Shown: in pieces, positions 43,607-53,792 of the stretch
Numbering within the stretch: the first letter of the stretch is position 1
Layout of the letters: each line of letters begins with the position of its first letter
Source of the DNA: Terriglobia bacterium
GTDB taxonomy: Bacteria > Acidobacteriota > Terriglobia > Versatilivoradales > Versatilivoraceae
Assembly (NCBI GenBank): GCA_951813285.1
Contig: OX638355.1
Span: forward strand, 3,801,136 to 3,865,135
Direction: 5' to 3'
Length of the DNA stretch: 64,000 bases
Notes under the pieces: generated by a model
Databases searched by the model: none
Seen by the model: the letters and a program-made list of their open reading frames with translations, nothing else
What the model was told of the DNA's origin: nothing
Translations under genes and position numbers: made by a program

Positions 43607-44707
43607 ATGACACCTCCAGAAGGACTGTTGACCCTCCTTCCGCCCGGCTCCAGGATCCTGTTCATCCGGCTCCGCTCTCTGGGGGACACCATTCTGTCAA
43701 CCCCTCTCTACGCCGCGCTCAAGGCCTGGAGGCCCGACCTGCGGCTTTCGGCGCTGGTGGAAGAGCCCTTTGACGAAGCGCTACGTCGCAATCCCGATCT
43801 GGAATCGGTGTTCCCTCTGCAGGTCCGCGGGACCGATCAAAGGTCCACCGCCAAGGCTCGCTGGCAGACACTGCGGCAGATCCGCAGAAACCGTTTCCAA
43901 TGCTGCATCAACCTGCACGGAGGCACTACCAGCGCATGGCTCACCGGGATGAGCGGGGCTCGCCATCGTATCGGGCTGCACGGCTATCGCAATTCCTTCT
44001 GCTACAACGTCAGGACCAGGCTGCCGTCTCCGCCGCCCGGGGTGCGCTGGCACTCGGCCAGATTCCAATTGGAGTGGCTCTACCGACTGGGCCTGGAAGA
44101 AGGTCCTGCGCCTCCGGCGCGCCTCTTTCCGGACCCGGATCTCCGGTCCAATCTGGAGGTTCGCCTGAGGGATGCCGGGCTCCCACCCTCCCGGCCCGTC
44201 TGCGTGATTCAGCCCAGCTCCCGCTTCCATACCAAGGAGTGGACCGATGCCGGATTTGCACAGATCTCCGATACCCTGCAGAACGAGTACGGCTATGCCA
44301 CCTTGCTGGTCGGTACCGAGGAGGAGGAGTCCAAGATCCGGAGGGTGGCCGGCCTCTGCCGAACCCGGCCTGCTTCGATCCGGGGCCTTTCGATCTCTGA
44401 ATTGACCTGGGTGCTGGATCAGGCCAGTCTGTTCATGGGTAACGACAGCGGCCCCACCCACATGGCGGCGGCATTGGGAGTCCCCGTGCTGGTGCTGTTC
44501 GGTTCCTCCGATTCAGACCTGTGGCGCCCCTGGCAAGCCGCTCATGAAATCGTGCAGAATCCCTTCGACTGCAATCCCTGCCCCGGCTACCGCTGTGATG
44601 TGTACGGCCAACCCCGCTGTATCCTTAGCATTACGCCCGATCAGGTGAAGGAAGCCTTGCAGCGATTGCTGGAGCGGACCGGATCTCTTGAGTCGAAACA
44701 AGTTTGA
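43607..44707 (+). CDS. Glycosyltransferase family 9, LPS heptosyltransferase type
   Basis: 366 residues from ATG 43607 with GAGGGA six bases before it; a longer open frame from 43298 covers a repeat and is not likely coding. RILFIRLRSLGDTILSTPLYAALKAWRP is the GT9 start (R-x-D-R-x-GD-xx). CINLHGGTTSAWLTGMSGARHRIGLHGY and VIQPSSRFHTKEW precede the sugar-nucleotide site SELTWVLDQASLFMGNDSGPTHMAAALGVPVLVLFGSSD. It probably adds heptose to the LPS inner core. CNPCPGYRCDVYGQPRCI near the end is a Cys-rich element seen in many family members. Confidence 0.9.
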   Translation: MTPPEGLLTLLPPGSRILFIRLRSLGDTILSTPLYAALKAWRPDLRLSALVEEPFDEALRRNPDLESVFPLQVRGTDQRSTAKARWQTLRQIRRNRFQCCINLHGGTTSAWLTGMSGARHRIGLHGYRNSFCYNVRTRLPSPPPGVRWHSARFQLEWLYRLGLEEGPAPPARLFPDPDLRSNLEVRLRDAGLPPSRPVCVIQPSSRFHTKEWTDAGFAQISDTLQNEYGYATLLVGTEEEESKIRRVAGLCRTRPASIRGLSISELTWVLDQASLFMGNDSGPTHMAAALGVPVLVLFGSSDSDLWRPWQAAHEIVQNPFDCNPCPGYRCDVYGQPRCILSITPDQVKEALQRLLERTGSLESKQV

Positions 44708-44860
44708 GAGATAAGTCCGGGCCCCGCCGTGCCGGGCGGATCATACGAGAGTGAAACAACCTCCTCTCATGGCCACTCGGGAACTGGGGACATGTCCCTT
44801 CGCGGGTATCTTTTTGCCCTGGTGCCCCTTTGTGGATCGAGAGCTGATGCCCCAGGGATC
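44708..44860. repeat. Spacer with a dispersed 19-bp repeat
   Basis: TCATACGAGAGTGAAACAA (44741-44759) is an exact inverted copy of 3999-4017. Further similarity follows at about 44815 (GCCCTGGTGCCCCTTTGTGGA) to the reverse of the CCACGAAGG block near 3905-3945. No gene is seen. Confidence 0.55.
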
Positions 44861-45973
44861 CTACCGCGGCCGCAGGGACCGCGTTCTCACCGTCACCTGC
44901 TCGATGCGCTCGAGGTGGGGCCGGAAGCCGATGCCCGCATCCGGCAGCACATGGATCCTGCCTTGCGGGTCTACTTCCACTTCCGGATCAATCAGGTCCT
45001 TCCGAAAATAGCGCTTGCTGGCCGAAACATCCCCCGGCAACCTGAAGTTCGCCAGGGTGGAGAGAGCCACGTTGTGGGCCCGGCCGATGCCCGATTCCAG
45101 CATTCCTCCGCACCAGACGGGTATCCGGCGCTCCTGGCAGACATCGTGAACCCGGAGGGCTTCGGTGTAGCCGCCGACTCTTCCCAGCTTGATGTTGATG
45201 ATCCGGCAGGCCCCCGCCTCGATGGCCTTGCGGGCATCTTCGCCATCCAGGATGGATTCGTCCAGGCAGATGGGCGTGCGCAGGGCCTTCTGCAGGTGGA
45301 CATGGTCCAGGATGTCGTTCCAGGCCAGGGGCTGCTCAATCATCAACAGGTCGAAATCATCCAGAGCCTTCAGGTGCTCCAGGTCGGCTAGGCTGTAGGC
45401 CGAGTTGGCATCGCACATGAGCAGGATCTCGGGGAAGCGCCTTCGGACTTCCCTCACCACGGCCACGTCCCACCCCGGCTTGATCTTCATCTTGATTCGC
45501 TGGTAGCCCGCCAGCAGCTCCGTCTCGATCTTGTCGAGCAGCTTGCCGGGGCTCTCCTGAATGCCGATGGAGACTCCGCAATCCAGGGTCTCCCGCCGGC
45601 CCCCAAGCAACTGGTGGAGGGGCTTACCCTGCAGGCGGGCGTAGAGGTCCCAGATGGCAGTCTCTACGGCGGCCTTGGCCATATTGTGGCCGCGGATGCG
45701 TTTGAGGAGGGGAGCCACGTCCCGAGGATGGGAGATCTGCGCTGCAAAGACTTTGGGAACCACGAAATCCTGCAACACGTGCCAGGCGGTCGCGGTGGAT
45801 TCGTGATTGTAGAAGGGACCCTCGGGAGCGGTGGATTCTCCGTAGCCAACCAGGCCTTCTCCAAAGACACGAACCAGAATCACCCGCCGCAGCGTGGTTC
45901 GTCCGAAGCTGGTCTCGAAAAACGAGATCAGCGGCATCTGTACTTCGCGAAGCTCAATCTGTTCGATCTTCAT
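44861..45973 (-). CDS. Enolase-superfamily enzyme, N-acylamino acid racemase / o-succinylbenzoate synthase type
   Basis: 370 residues from ATG 45973. [25 protein letters not shown] and [16 protein letters not shown] are the capping domain. The barrel carries the KxK pair in [13 protein letters not shown] (about 163-165), metal ligands in [20 protein letters not shown] and CLDESI, and a final Lys in [11 protein letters not shown]. Members are MenC or N-succinylamino acid racemases. The ATGA overlap with an M20 carboxypeptidase gene favours amino-acid racemisation or degradation over menaquinone synthesis, since no other men gene is near. This choice is inference. Confidence 0.88.
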   Translation of the reverse strand: MKIEQIELREVQMPLISFFETSFGRTTLRRVILVRVFGEGLVGYGESTAPEGPFYNHESTATAWHVLQDFVVPKVFAAQISHPRDVAPLLKRIRGHNMAKAAVETAIWDLYARLQGKPLHQLLGGRRETLDCGVSIGIQESPGKLLDKIETELLAGYQRIKMKIKPGWDVAVVREVRRRFPEILLMCDANSAYSLADLEHLKALDDFDLLMIEQPLAWNDILDHVHLQKALRTPICLDESILDGEDARKAIEAGACRIINIKLGRVGGYTEALRVHDVCQERRIPVWCGGMLESGIGRAHNVALSTLANFRLPGDVSASKRYFRKDLIDPEVEVDPQGRIHVLPDAGIGFRPHLERIEQVTVRTRSLRPR

Positions 45974-47106
45974 AGATTCAAGGCCAGGTGGGTCAGCAAC
46001 GCGGCTCTCGGAGCCAGGCTTTCCACCAGCACATGTTCGTGCAAGGCATGAGGGCCGGCGCCGTCGGGACCCAGGCCATCCAACGTAGGGATCCCCAAGG
46101 CCGCGGTGAAGCAACCGTCGCTGCCTCCACCGGTCGAACCCTCCTGCAGGTCGATACCCAGTTCGGCAGCCAACTGCCGGGCCTCCCGGTACAGTTGTAT
46201 CACCTGCCGGTTGCGTTCCAGGGGTGGCCGATTCATGTTTCCCCGGACGGTAAGCCGGCTGCCCTCGACCCGTGGCTGGAGCCCGTGGATGCAGCCGGTG
46301 ATGCGCTCTCCCTCGGCTTTGGTGGCCACTCGCACGTCCACTTCCAGCTCGGCCCGGTCGGCAATCACGTTGGAGCGGGACCCCCCGCGGATGACCCCCG
46401 GATTGACCGTGGTTCCCAGATCCAGGTTGTTCAACTTGTAGAGCTCCAGGACCTGATAGGCCAACTCCTGAATGGCGCTCACCCCCTTCTGATAGTCCAC
46501 GCCGGCATGGGCGGCCACACCGTTGGCTGAAATCAAAAAGGTTCCAACCCCTTTGCGGGCGGTCTTGACAGCGCCCCCCGGCAGGCAGGGCTCCAGCACC
46601 AGCGCGGCCCGGCAATGCCGGGCTTCCTTTTCGATCAAGGCTCGAGCTGTCAGCGTGCCGACTTCCTCGTCGGAGTCGAGCAGGATGGTCAGGGGCCGCT
46701 TCAACTTCCCCCGGCCACTCGACAGATAGTGGGCCAGCGCCAGCATCAAGGTGGTGCCGCCGCGCATGTCAAAGGAGGCAGGTCCGAAGATCTTCCCGTC
46801 CTCCAGCCTGGCCGGACGGCGTTCGGCCTCTCCCATACCCCAAACCGTATCCAGGTGTCCCAGCAGCAGCAGGGGTTTTCCCTGGGCATCGGGACCTGAA
46901 AACCTGGCTAGCAGGTGGTCTCCCGCCTCCGGGTTGGGGACCACTTCCACCGCGGCGCCGTAGCTGTCGAACCGGTCGGCCATCTGTCGGGCCAGCCGAT
47001 CCAGCGCCGGCTTGTTGTCCGAAGGCGAATCGGTGTTGATCAGATCCATCAGCCACTGGACCATCTGCGGTTCCAGCTCGCGAAAGTAGGAGAGGAGTGT
47101 GCTCAT
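45970..47106 (-). CDS. M20-family metallopeptidase (carboxypeptidase G2 type)
   Basis: 378 residues. [20 protein letters not shown] (His ligand), [11 protein letters not shown] (Asp bridging), [10 protein letters not shown] (catalytic Glu and ligand) and the C-terminal His in [13 protein letters not shown] make the di-zinc site. WG in HLDTVW and the DMRGG motif are typical of the glutamate carboxypeptidase/CPG2 branch. It probably removes N-acyl groups or C-terminal residues from amino-acid conjugates. The stop overlaps the racemase start, so the two products probably work on the same substrate pool. Confidence 0.88.
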   Translation of the reverse strand: MSTLLSYFRELEPQMVQWLMDLINTDSPSDNKPALDRLARQMADRFDSYGAAVEVVPNPEAGDHLLARFSGPDAQGKPLLLLGHLDTVWGMGEAERRPARLEDGKIFGPASFDMRGGTTLMLALAHYLSSGRGKLKRPLTILLDSDEEVGTLTARALIEKEARHCRAALVLEPCLPGGAVKTARKGVGTFLISANGVAAHAGVDYQKGVSAIQELAYQVLELYKLNNLDLGTTVNPGVIRGGSRSNVIADRAELEVDVRVATKAEGERITGCIHGLQPRVEGSRLTVRGNMNRPPLERNRQVIQLYREARQLAAELGIDLQEGSTGGGSDGCFTAALGIPTLDGLGPDGAGPHALHEHVLVESLAPRAALLTHLALNL

Positions 47107-47577
47107 GGAAAGAATGTCGCTGCCGGCGGGCTCCGACCCGCTTCATGGCTCTCGGGGATGGCCTTGCCCGATACTGTCCGGGAGGCCTCGAAAGATGCGC
47201 TTCAAAGGACTTGAAATCAGACCTTCTTTAATCTTGGCACGCCACCCGGCCGGAGTTTGCCGGCTGTGGCCCGGCCGCTCTTAAGCCTGCAAGAACGCCG
47301 CCCCAAAATACCACAGTTGACTGCCCCCGGACGGCTTTTTTGGTCGGCGCCCGGGGCGCCGCAATTCGGCCCCGCTGGACTCCTTGGGAAACTTCCGACT
47401 GCTTTTCGGCCGCTCGTCCTTTACCATAAATTTACGCGAGTGACACAGCGGTTCTTGATAAGATACCAACGACTCGCAGACATGTTGAAGTTCCAGTTGG
47501 GGACCACCGGACCTCGGTCTTGAACCGGCGTTTCCGATGGACCGCCGCCGGGCGTCTCCCAAGAAAGGCAGACCGAA
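47107..47577. other. Intergenic region, no gene seen
   Basis: About 470 bp between divergently read genes; it should hold promoters for the M20/racemase pair and the PhoX-like gene. No strong structured element was recognised apart from scattered GC-rich palindromes. Confidence 0.4.
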
Positions 47578-48972
47578 ATGAATTCCTCACGACGATCGTT
47601 TCTGAAAGCGTCCGGGGCCTGCACCATGGGCTTTCTGGGGCTTCGTTCCCTAACCGGCAACGGGTTTTCAAGGCCCACTTCCAAACCGAATGCTCCGGCA
47701 GGCTATGGAGACTTGCAACCGGATCCGGAGGGAGTGATTGAACTCCCCGCGGGTTTCACTTATCGGATCTTGTCCAAGGTGGGAGAGTTGATGGACGACG
47801 GCTACAGAGTTCCGGGTCTGCATGACGGGATGGCTGCCTTTCCGGGTCCGGCAGGCAGCACGATTCTGGTCCGGAATCACGAGCTGGGCATCGATCACCA
47901 GACCATCGGAGCCTTTGGCCCCATCAACCAGTCGCTCAGGAACGCAGACCGGCAAAAATTGTATGACGCCGGCCGTGGGAGGAGGCCCTGCCTGGGGGGA
48001 ACCACCACCGTGGTCTACAACACCCGCGAGATGCGCCTGGAAAAGCACTTCCTGAGCCTGGGCGGGACGGTTCGCAACTGTGCGGGCGGACCCACGCCCT
48101 GGGGAAGCTGGATCACCTGCGAGGAGACGATTCAGAAGGAGGAAGGACTCTACACCAGGGACCACGGCTACAACTTCGAGGTGCCGGCCAGCAGTGAAGT
48201 CGGGTTGACTCCCGCCGTTCCCCTGAAAGCCATGGGACGCTTCGTGCATGAAGCGGTCGCCGTCGACCCCAATTCCGGGATCGTCTACGAAACGGAGGAC
48301 CGGGGCGACGGACTGCTTTATCGGTTCATCCCCGACCAGCCCGGAAACCTGGCAGCGGGCGGACGCCTGCAGGTGTTGAAAGTGAAGGAGAAGCCCGGTC
48401 TGGACACCCGAAACTGGAACGCGCGCAAGGTGCTGCCGGGGCATGTTTTCGAGGTGGAATGGGCCGAAATCGATGAGGTCGAGTCCCCCGACGACGACCT
48501 GCGCTATCGGGGTTTCGAGGATCTGGGCGCGGCCCGATTCGCCAGGGGCGAAGGCATGTGGTGGGACAAGGGATGGGTCTATTTTGTCTGCACCAACGGT
48601 GGTCTGAACAAGAAGGGGCAGGTGTGGCGCTACGCCCCCGGTCCTGCGGAAGGAAAACCCGGCGAGAAGAACAGCCCGGGCAAGCTGGAACTATTCATCG
48701 AGCCCAACGACGGCAACCTGGTCGAGAACGCCGACAACCTGACGGTGGCGCCCTGGGGAGACCTGATCCTTTGTGAGGATGGACCGGACGAGCAATTCCT
48801 GGTCGGCGTCACTCCTCGGGGCGACCTCTACAAGCTCGGCCGCAACGTCTTCAACAACTCCGAGTTTGCCGGCTCGACCTTTTCCCCCGACGGAACCACC
48901 CTCTTCGCCAACATCCAGAATCCGGGCATCACCCTGGCCATCACGGGTCCCTGGGTGGAGAAGAAGAGCTAG
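47578..48972 (+). CDS. PhoX-like (DUF839) phosphatase family protein, Tat-exported
   Basis: 464 residues. A Tat signal is visible at the N-terminus (SSRRSFLKASGACTMGFLGL), so the protein is folded before export to the periplasm. LPAGFTYRILSKVGELMDDGY and PGLHDGMAAFPG fit the DUF839/PhoX family, with VRNHELGIDH, GTVRNCAGGPTPWGSWITCEET, GRFVHEAVAVDP and YETEDRGDGLLYRFIP as conserved blocks. PhoX enzymes are calcium/iron phosphatases; shorter family members may be uncharacterised beta-propellers. The gene stands alone. Confidence 0.85.
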   Translation: MNSSRRSFLKASGACTMGFLGLRSLTGNGFSRPTSKPNAPAGYGDLQPDPEGVIELPAGFTYRILSKVGELMDDGYRVPGLHDGMAAFPGPAGSTILVRNHELGIDHQTIGAFGPINQSLRNADRQKLYDAGRGRRPCLGGTTTVVYNTREMRLEKHFLSLGGTVRNCAGGPTPWGSWITCEETIQKEEGLYTRDHGYNFEVPASSEVGLTPAVPLKAMGRFVHEAVAVDPNSGIVYETEDRGDGLLYRFIPDQPGNLAAGGRLQVLKVKEKPGLDTRNWNARKVLPGHVFEVEWAEIDEVESPDDDLRYRGFEDLGAARFARGEGMWWDKGWVYFVCTNGGLNKKGQVWRYAPGPAEGKPGEKNSPGKLELFIEPNDGNLVENADNLTVAPWGDLILCEDGPDEQFLVGVTPRGDLYKLGRNVFNNSEFAGSTFSPDGTTLFANIQNPGITLAITGPWVEKKS

Positions 48973-49791
48973 CCAACAGGCTGCACGGGATGTTCCAACC
49001 CTCCGAGCCTCCTGGTATCCCGGTCGTGATCAGGGACCAAGGACCCGGTCGGAAATGCGATTCATACTTGGACTCCACTTAAAGCACCCCCTCCCCGCGC
49101 GCTGAGAGGGGGATAGCGGAAAAGCAAGCGTGTCTCCCTCTCCACGCCTGCCCGTCCACACCTTTGAGTGCCTGGAGAGGATTGCCTGAACCAGCAGGCT
49201 GACAGGCCTTCCACCTCTCCCGGCCTCGCAATTCCCGAATCATCCATGCCGGCATTGGGGCGATTACGACCGTGAGGATTACGACCGTGAGGATTGCCCA
49301 AATGCCTCCATTGCACTAGAATTCTCGCCACCGGCCCGGTGCCGCAATCTATCGCGATCAACCGTTCTGGTGGCCAAAGGGCAGCCTTGAGACCACCCTT
49401 TGTCTGACAGCCTTGCTGTTTGGGACCCTCTCCGGGGTGAACACATTCAGGAGGCTTCCCGCCCAGGGGCTGTTTGATAGAAAGACTAACATATATATAC
49501 CGCATGTCAATAGGTTTTTTACCGCATTGACAATATAATTCCGCTCTTTGAGCGACAAATCCTGCACCTGAACGTCACCTCGTTGAAAACAAACCTATTA
49601 AGCAACGTTCCGACAGGTAGCGGATTCCACCGACTCGGCTCTCTCTCCAGGCACGGCGAAGGCAAGAACCCTGAGCCGGCCAAACAATGGGATGAACCCA
49701 ATAGCGTGTCCGGCTGCTGATCCGCTCCCGACCAGGTATTGCCTGCACGGCGTACCCTCCCTCGCCCCAAGCAGTTGCTAAGACTTCGTCC
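48973..49791. promoter_or_regulatory. Long intergenic region with direct-repeat, AT-rich promoter-like block
   Basis: No gene is seen over 800 bp. GATTACGACCGTGAG is tandemly repeated (49262-49291). At 49499-49512 and 49521-49535 the near-repeats ACCGCATGTCAATA and ACCGCATTGACAATA lie 22 bp apart beside TATAAT (49534-49539), and TGTCAAT/ATTGACA form an inverted pair. This AT-rich island stands out in GC-rich DNA and may be an operator-promoter for the downstream amino-sugar operon. Confidence 0.45.
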
Positions 49792-52626
49792 ATGCCTTCA
49801 CTATTCCAATTCCAAACTATTGTTAAAAAATGGGTTAGATCCACTTTAAACCGACTGCCTTTGGAGGCCAAGCTCGGCCAGCTCATCATGCCGGCCGTCC
49901 GTGGAATTCACCTCAATGAAGCCGGCGACGAATACCGGCAGTTGCAGCATCGGGCGCGGGACCTCGGTGTGGGCGGTTTCATTCTCTTCGAGGGAGACAT
50001 CTACGAATCGGCCGTCCTCATCGACCGACTGCAGTCCCAGGCACCGATTCCCCTCCTGATCGGATCCGACTTCGAGCGCGGGGCCGCCTTTCGTATTCGC
50101 CATACCGTTCCCCTGCCCTGGAACATGGCCGTGGGGGCCACCCGATCGGAGCGGTGGGCTTACCGGCAGGGGCGCATCACCGCCCAGGAAGCCCGTGCCC
50201 TGGGGGTCAACTGGATTTTCGCCCCGGTGGTGGATGTCAACAACAACCCGGCCAATCCGGTCATCAACATCCGCTCCTACGGAGAGGACCCTGAAATGGT
50301 GGGCCGTATGGGTGCGGCATTCGTGGCCGGCGCCCAGCAGTCCCGGGTGCTGGCGACCGCCAAGCATTTTCCGGGTCACGGTGACACCGAGGTGGATTCT
50401 CACTTGTCCCTGCCGCTCATTCCCATTCAGCGTCCGCGCCTGGAGCGGATCGAATGGGTTCCCTTTCGGGAGGCAATCCGGGCCGGCGTCATGGCGGTCA
50501 TGACGGCTCACGTCGCCGTCCCGGCCCTGGAGGAAGACCCCCGTCGCCCCGCCTCGCTGTCGGCGGCGATTCTGGAACAGGTCTTGAGGAACGAGCTGGG
50601 GTTTCAGGGTCTGATCGTGTCCGACTCCATGAAGATGCAGGGGCTGACTCGAGGATACTGGAGCGGCGAAGCGGCTGTTCAAGCCCTGGAGGCCGGTGTT
50701 GACGTACTACTGGATCCACCCGATGCCCAGGTCGTCTTCGGCGCGCTGCTCGAGGCGGTCAAGAACGGCCGCCTTTCCCAGGCCCGCGTGGACCGATCGG
50801 TCGAGCGTATCCTGCAGGCCAAGGCCTGGCTGGGACTGAACCGAAGAAAGCCGGTGGACTTCGGGCAGTTGGCTCGGCGAATGAACGCTCCCTCACTTCA
50901 CCGTCAAGCCCGACAGCTGGCCGATGCTTCGGTCACCCTGGTGAAAGACGACCCCTCTCAAGTGCCGCTGGACGTCCGTCGAATCCGCTCGGCACATCTG
51001 ATCATCGTTTCCGCCAAGCCATCGCCTAGTGCTGCCGCCGATCTGGAAGATCACCTCAGGATGGGACTCGATCTCCTGGAAGTGGATCGTCTCTCCCCGG
51101 AAGCGACTCCCGCCCTGCTGAACCAGGTCAAGGACGGGGCCGGCAAAGCGGATCTCTGTGTGGTGGCTCTGCATGTTCCGCTGGTGACCGGGACCGGCCG
51201 GCTGGGACTGCCGGCCCGCCTGGCGGATTGGTTGAAGGGGCTGGTCCGGCTCAAGCCCTCTGCGGTCCTGATTTCCCTGGGTGACCCTTATCTGATTCGA
51301 CAGCTTTCCTTCTTCCCCACCTATCTCTGCGCCTACAGCCACATTTCCACTTCCCAGCGGGCGGCAGCCAGGGCGCTCTTTGGAGAAATTCCCCTGACCG
51401 GCCGGCTGCCGGTGTCGATTCCCGGCGTAGCCGCGGGGGGCGCCGGCCTCCGCCGGGAAGCCTTGCCGATGGTCCTGGAAAAGGCCCGTCCGGACGCATC
51501 GGACCGGCCCCGACAGGACATCCGGGGCCTGCGAACCAGGCTTCAGCAGCTTGTCCGCCGCTTCATCGACCTGCAAGCCTTCCCGGGAGCCTCCCTGGCG
51601 GTTGGCTACCGGGAAAAGCTGCTGGTTTGCCGAGGATACGGCAGGCTGGACTACACTTCGACCAGTCGCCCGGCAAACCAGAATACCGTTTATGACCTGG
51701 CTTCGCTCACCAAGGTGGTCTGCACCACCACCTTGGCCATGCAGGCTTGCGACCGAGGGCTTATCGACCTGGAAGACCGGCTCAGCCGCTACTTTCCGGA
51801 GTTTCAGGATGGGCGAAAACAGCAGGTAGCGCTCAAGCATTTGCTGACTCACTCCTCCGGCCTTCCGGCCCACATCCCTCTCTACCGGCATGCCAGCGGA
51901 AAGGAAAATGTCCTGCGACGGATTCTGGAAACTCCTCTGGAGCACCAGCCGGGCAGTCGGAGCCTCTACAGCGATCTGGGATTCATTCTTCTGGGGGCCG
52001 TCCTGGAAAGAGCTCTTGGAGACAGCCTCGACAACCTGGCTCGACAACAGATCTTCCAACCCTTGGGAATGAGCCGGACCTGCTTTCACCCCCCGTCCGA
52101 CTGGACGCCTCGCATTGCTCCCACGGAATTCGACCCCTGGAGGAAACGGTTGCTGAAGGGCGAGGTCCATGACGAAAATGCCTGTGCCATGGGTGGTGTG
52201 GCCGGCCACGCCGGCATGTTCGGCACCGCGGCTGACCTGGCGGTCTTCTGCCAGGCTCTCCTCAACGGCGGCGTCTACAACCATCGCCGCATCGTGAAGC
52301 GAAGCACCCTGGAAACCTTTACCCAACGTCAGGCCCAGCCATCTGAAAGCAGTCGGGCCCTTGGCTGGGACACCCCTGCGCCCAACAGCTCGGCCGGCAT
52401 CAGGCTGTCGCCCCGGTCCTATGGCCATACGGGGTTTACCGGCACCTCTTTGTGGATCGACCCCGGGCGCCGGCTCTTCATCGTTTTCCTGACCAACCGG
52501 GTGCATCCCTCCAGGAACAACAGCGCCATCCAGTCGGCCCGCCGTCAACTCGCCGACACTGTGGCCGAAGCTGTGGACCAATGGGAGATAATGCAAACGG
52601 ATATCGCAGGGAGTGACGGGACATGA
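49792..52626 (+). CDS. GH3 beta-N-acetylhexosaminidase fused to a class C beta-lactamase-type serine hydrolase
   Basis: 944 residues. The N-terminal GH3 domain (about 20-360) has the NagZ signature ATAKHFPGHGDTEVDSHLSLP (about 185-205) with its His/Asp acid-base pair and the nucleophile Asp in GLIVSDSMKMQGL. A linker/C-terminal GH3 subdomain follows. From about 580 a serine beta-lactamase-like domain shows SLTK (SxxK, about 641), YSDLGF (YxN-like) and HTGFTG (KTG-like). Known NagZ removes GlcNAc from muropeptides; the second domain may act on peptide or ester bonds. No signal peptide is seen. It overlaps nagA. Confidence 0.9.
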   Translation: MPSLFQFQTIVKKWVRSTLNRLPLEAKLGQLIMPAVRGIHLNEAGDEYRQLQHRARDLGVGGFILFEGDIYESAVLIDRLQSQAPIPLLIGSDFERGAAFRIRHTVPLPWNMAVGATRSERWAYRQGRITAQEARALGVNWIFAPVVDVNNNPANPVINIRSYGEDPEMVGRMGAAFVAGAQQSRVLATAKHFPGHGDTEVDSHLSLPLIPIQRPRLERIEWVPFREAIRAGVMAVMTAHVAVPALEEDPRRPASLSAAILEQVLRNELGFQGLIVSDSMKMQGLTRGYWSGEAAVQALEAGVDVLLDPPDAQVVFGALLEAVKNGRLSQARVDRSVERILQAKAWLGLNRRKPVDFGQLARRMNAPSLHRQARQLADASVTLVKDDPSQVPLDVRRIRSAHLIIVSAKPSPSAAADLEDHLRMGLDLLEVDRLSPEATPALLNQVKDGAGKADLCVVALHVPLVTGTGRLGLPARLADWLKGLVRLKPSAVLISLGDPYLIRQLSFFPTYLCAYSHISTSQRAAARALFGEIPLTGRLPVSIPGVAAGGAGLRREALPMVLEKARPDASDRPRQDIRGLRTRLQQLVRRFIDLQAFPGASLAVGYREKLLVCRGYGRLDYTSTSRPANQNTVYDLASLTKVVCTTTLAMQACDRGLIDLEDRLSRYFPEFQDGRKQQVALKHLLTHSSGLPAHIPLYRHASGKENVLRRILETPLEHQPGSRSLYSDLGFILLGAVLERALGDSLDNLARQQIFQPLGMSRTCFHPPSDWTPRIAPTEFDPWRKRLLKGEVHDENACAMGGVAGHAGMFGTAADLAVFCQALLNGGVYNHRRIVKRSTLETFTQRQAQPSESSRALGWDTPAPNSSAGIRLSPRSYGHTGFTGTSLWIDPGRRLFIVFLTNRVHPSRNNSAIQSARRQLADTVAEAVDQWEIMQTDIAGSDGT

Positions 52627-53792
52627 AGCGATTGGCAGTGACGGCCGGCAGAGTCATGACTCCCGACAGCGTCATTCTGGACGGGGTGGTCCTGGTCGAA
52701 GGCCCAAAGATCCTGGAAGTCGGCAGCCGGGGGGCGGTGCGGTTCTCCAGGGACGAATTCGAGGTGGTGGGCCACTCGCGACACCTGCTGGCTCCGGGTT
52801 TCATCGATGTCCACATCCACGGCGCGCTGGGGCGAGACGTGATGGAGGGTACGGCCGAGGCTCTCGAGGCGATTTCCGGCTTTCTGGCCGCTCACGGCAC
52901 CACCTCCTTTCTGGCCACGACCGTGACGGCTTCGCCCATTGCGACCCTGCAGGCCGTGGAGGCCCTGGGACGCCAGGTGGATCGACCGCTGCCGGGCGCC
53001 CGCATGCTGGGTCTCCACCTGGAAGGCCCCTTCATCAATCCCGAAAAGCGGGGGGCCCATTCCGCCGAGCACATCCGCCGCCCATCCACGCTCATCCTCG
53101 AGCAGTTGCTGGCCCGCTCCGGCAATCGGATCAAGCTGATCACGCTGGCGCCGGAAGTCGAGGGTGGCCTGGACCTGATCCGGTTTGCCCGTTCCAAAGC
53201 GGTCGTCGTCTCTCTGGGCCACTCCAACGCTACCCTGGAAGAAACCATGGCGGCCATTGATCTGGGCGCCGGCAATGCCACCCACCTGTTCAACGCCATG
53301 AGGGGCTTCGGCCATCGCGACCCGGGAATCCTCGGCGCCGTCCTGACAACCCCGCGGATCTGGGCCGAGCTGATTGCCGACGGGGTGCACGTCTCGCCTG
53401 CCGCGGTCGACCTTTGTCTCCGGTGCAGGAGAGCCGGCAGGATGCTTCTGATCAGCGACGCCGTCAGCGCCACCGGCATGCCCGAGGGACGGTACCGGCT
53501 GGCAGATACCGAAATCACGCTTTCGGATGGTATCTGTCGAACGGCGGACGGCACGTTGGCGGGCAGCATTCTGACCCAGGACCAGGCCCTGCGGAACATG
53601 GTCCGGTGGAGCGGTCTACCGGTGCAAACCGTGCTGGGCATGCTCACCCGCAATCCGGCCCAATCGCTGGGGATCGCCGCCGGCAAGGGAACCCTGGCGG
53701 CGGGTCACGACGCCGACATGGTGCTTCTGGACCGGAACCTTCAGGTGCATACCACCATCGTGCAAGGGGAGGTGAGCCACACCGTTGGATAA
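52623..53792 (+). CDS. nagA: N-acetylglucosamine-6-phosphate deacetylase
   Basis: 389 residues. Converts GlcNAc-6-phosphate to glucosamine-6-phosphate. Metal ligands: LAPGFIDVHIHGALGRD (HxH, about 60), GLHLEGPFINPEKRGAH (Glu, about 131), VVSLGHSNATLEE (His) and NATHLFNAMRGFGHRDPG (His). The catalytic Asp lies in LLISDAVSATGMP (about 279). GTLAGSILTQDQALRNMV is the usual C-terminal block. ATG overlaps the preceding stop (ATGA), and the end overlaps murA by 8 bp, so the three genes are tightly coupled. Confidence 0.95.
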   Translation: MKRLAVTAGRVMTPDSVILDGVVLVEGPKILEVGSRGAVRFSRDEFEVVGHSRHLLAPGFIDVHIHGALGRDVMEGTAEALEAISGFLAAHGTTSFLATTVTASPIATLQAVEALGRQVDRPLPGARMLGLHLEGPFINPEKRGAHSAEHIRRPSTLILEQLLARSGNRIKLITLAPEVEGGLDLIRFARSKAVVVSLGHSNATLEETMAAIDLGAGNATHLFNAMRGFGHRDPGILGAVLTTPRIWAELIADGVHVSPAAVDLCLRCRRAGRMLLISDAVSATGMPEGRYRLADTEITLSDGICRTADGTLAGSILTQDQALRNMVRWSGLPVQTVLGMLTRNPAQSLGIAAGKGTLAAGHDADMVLLDRNLQVHTTIVQGEVSHTVG

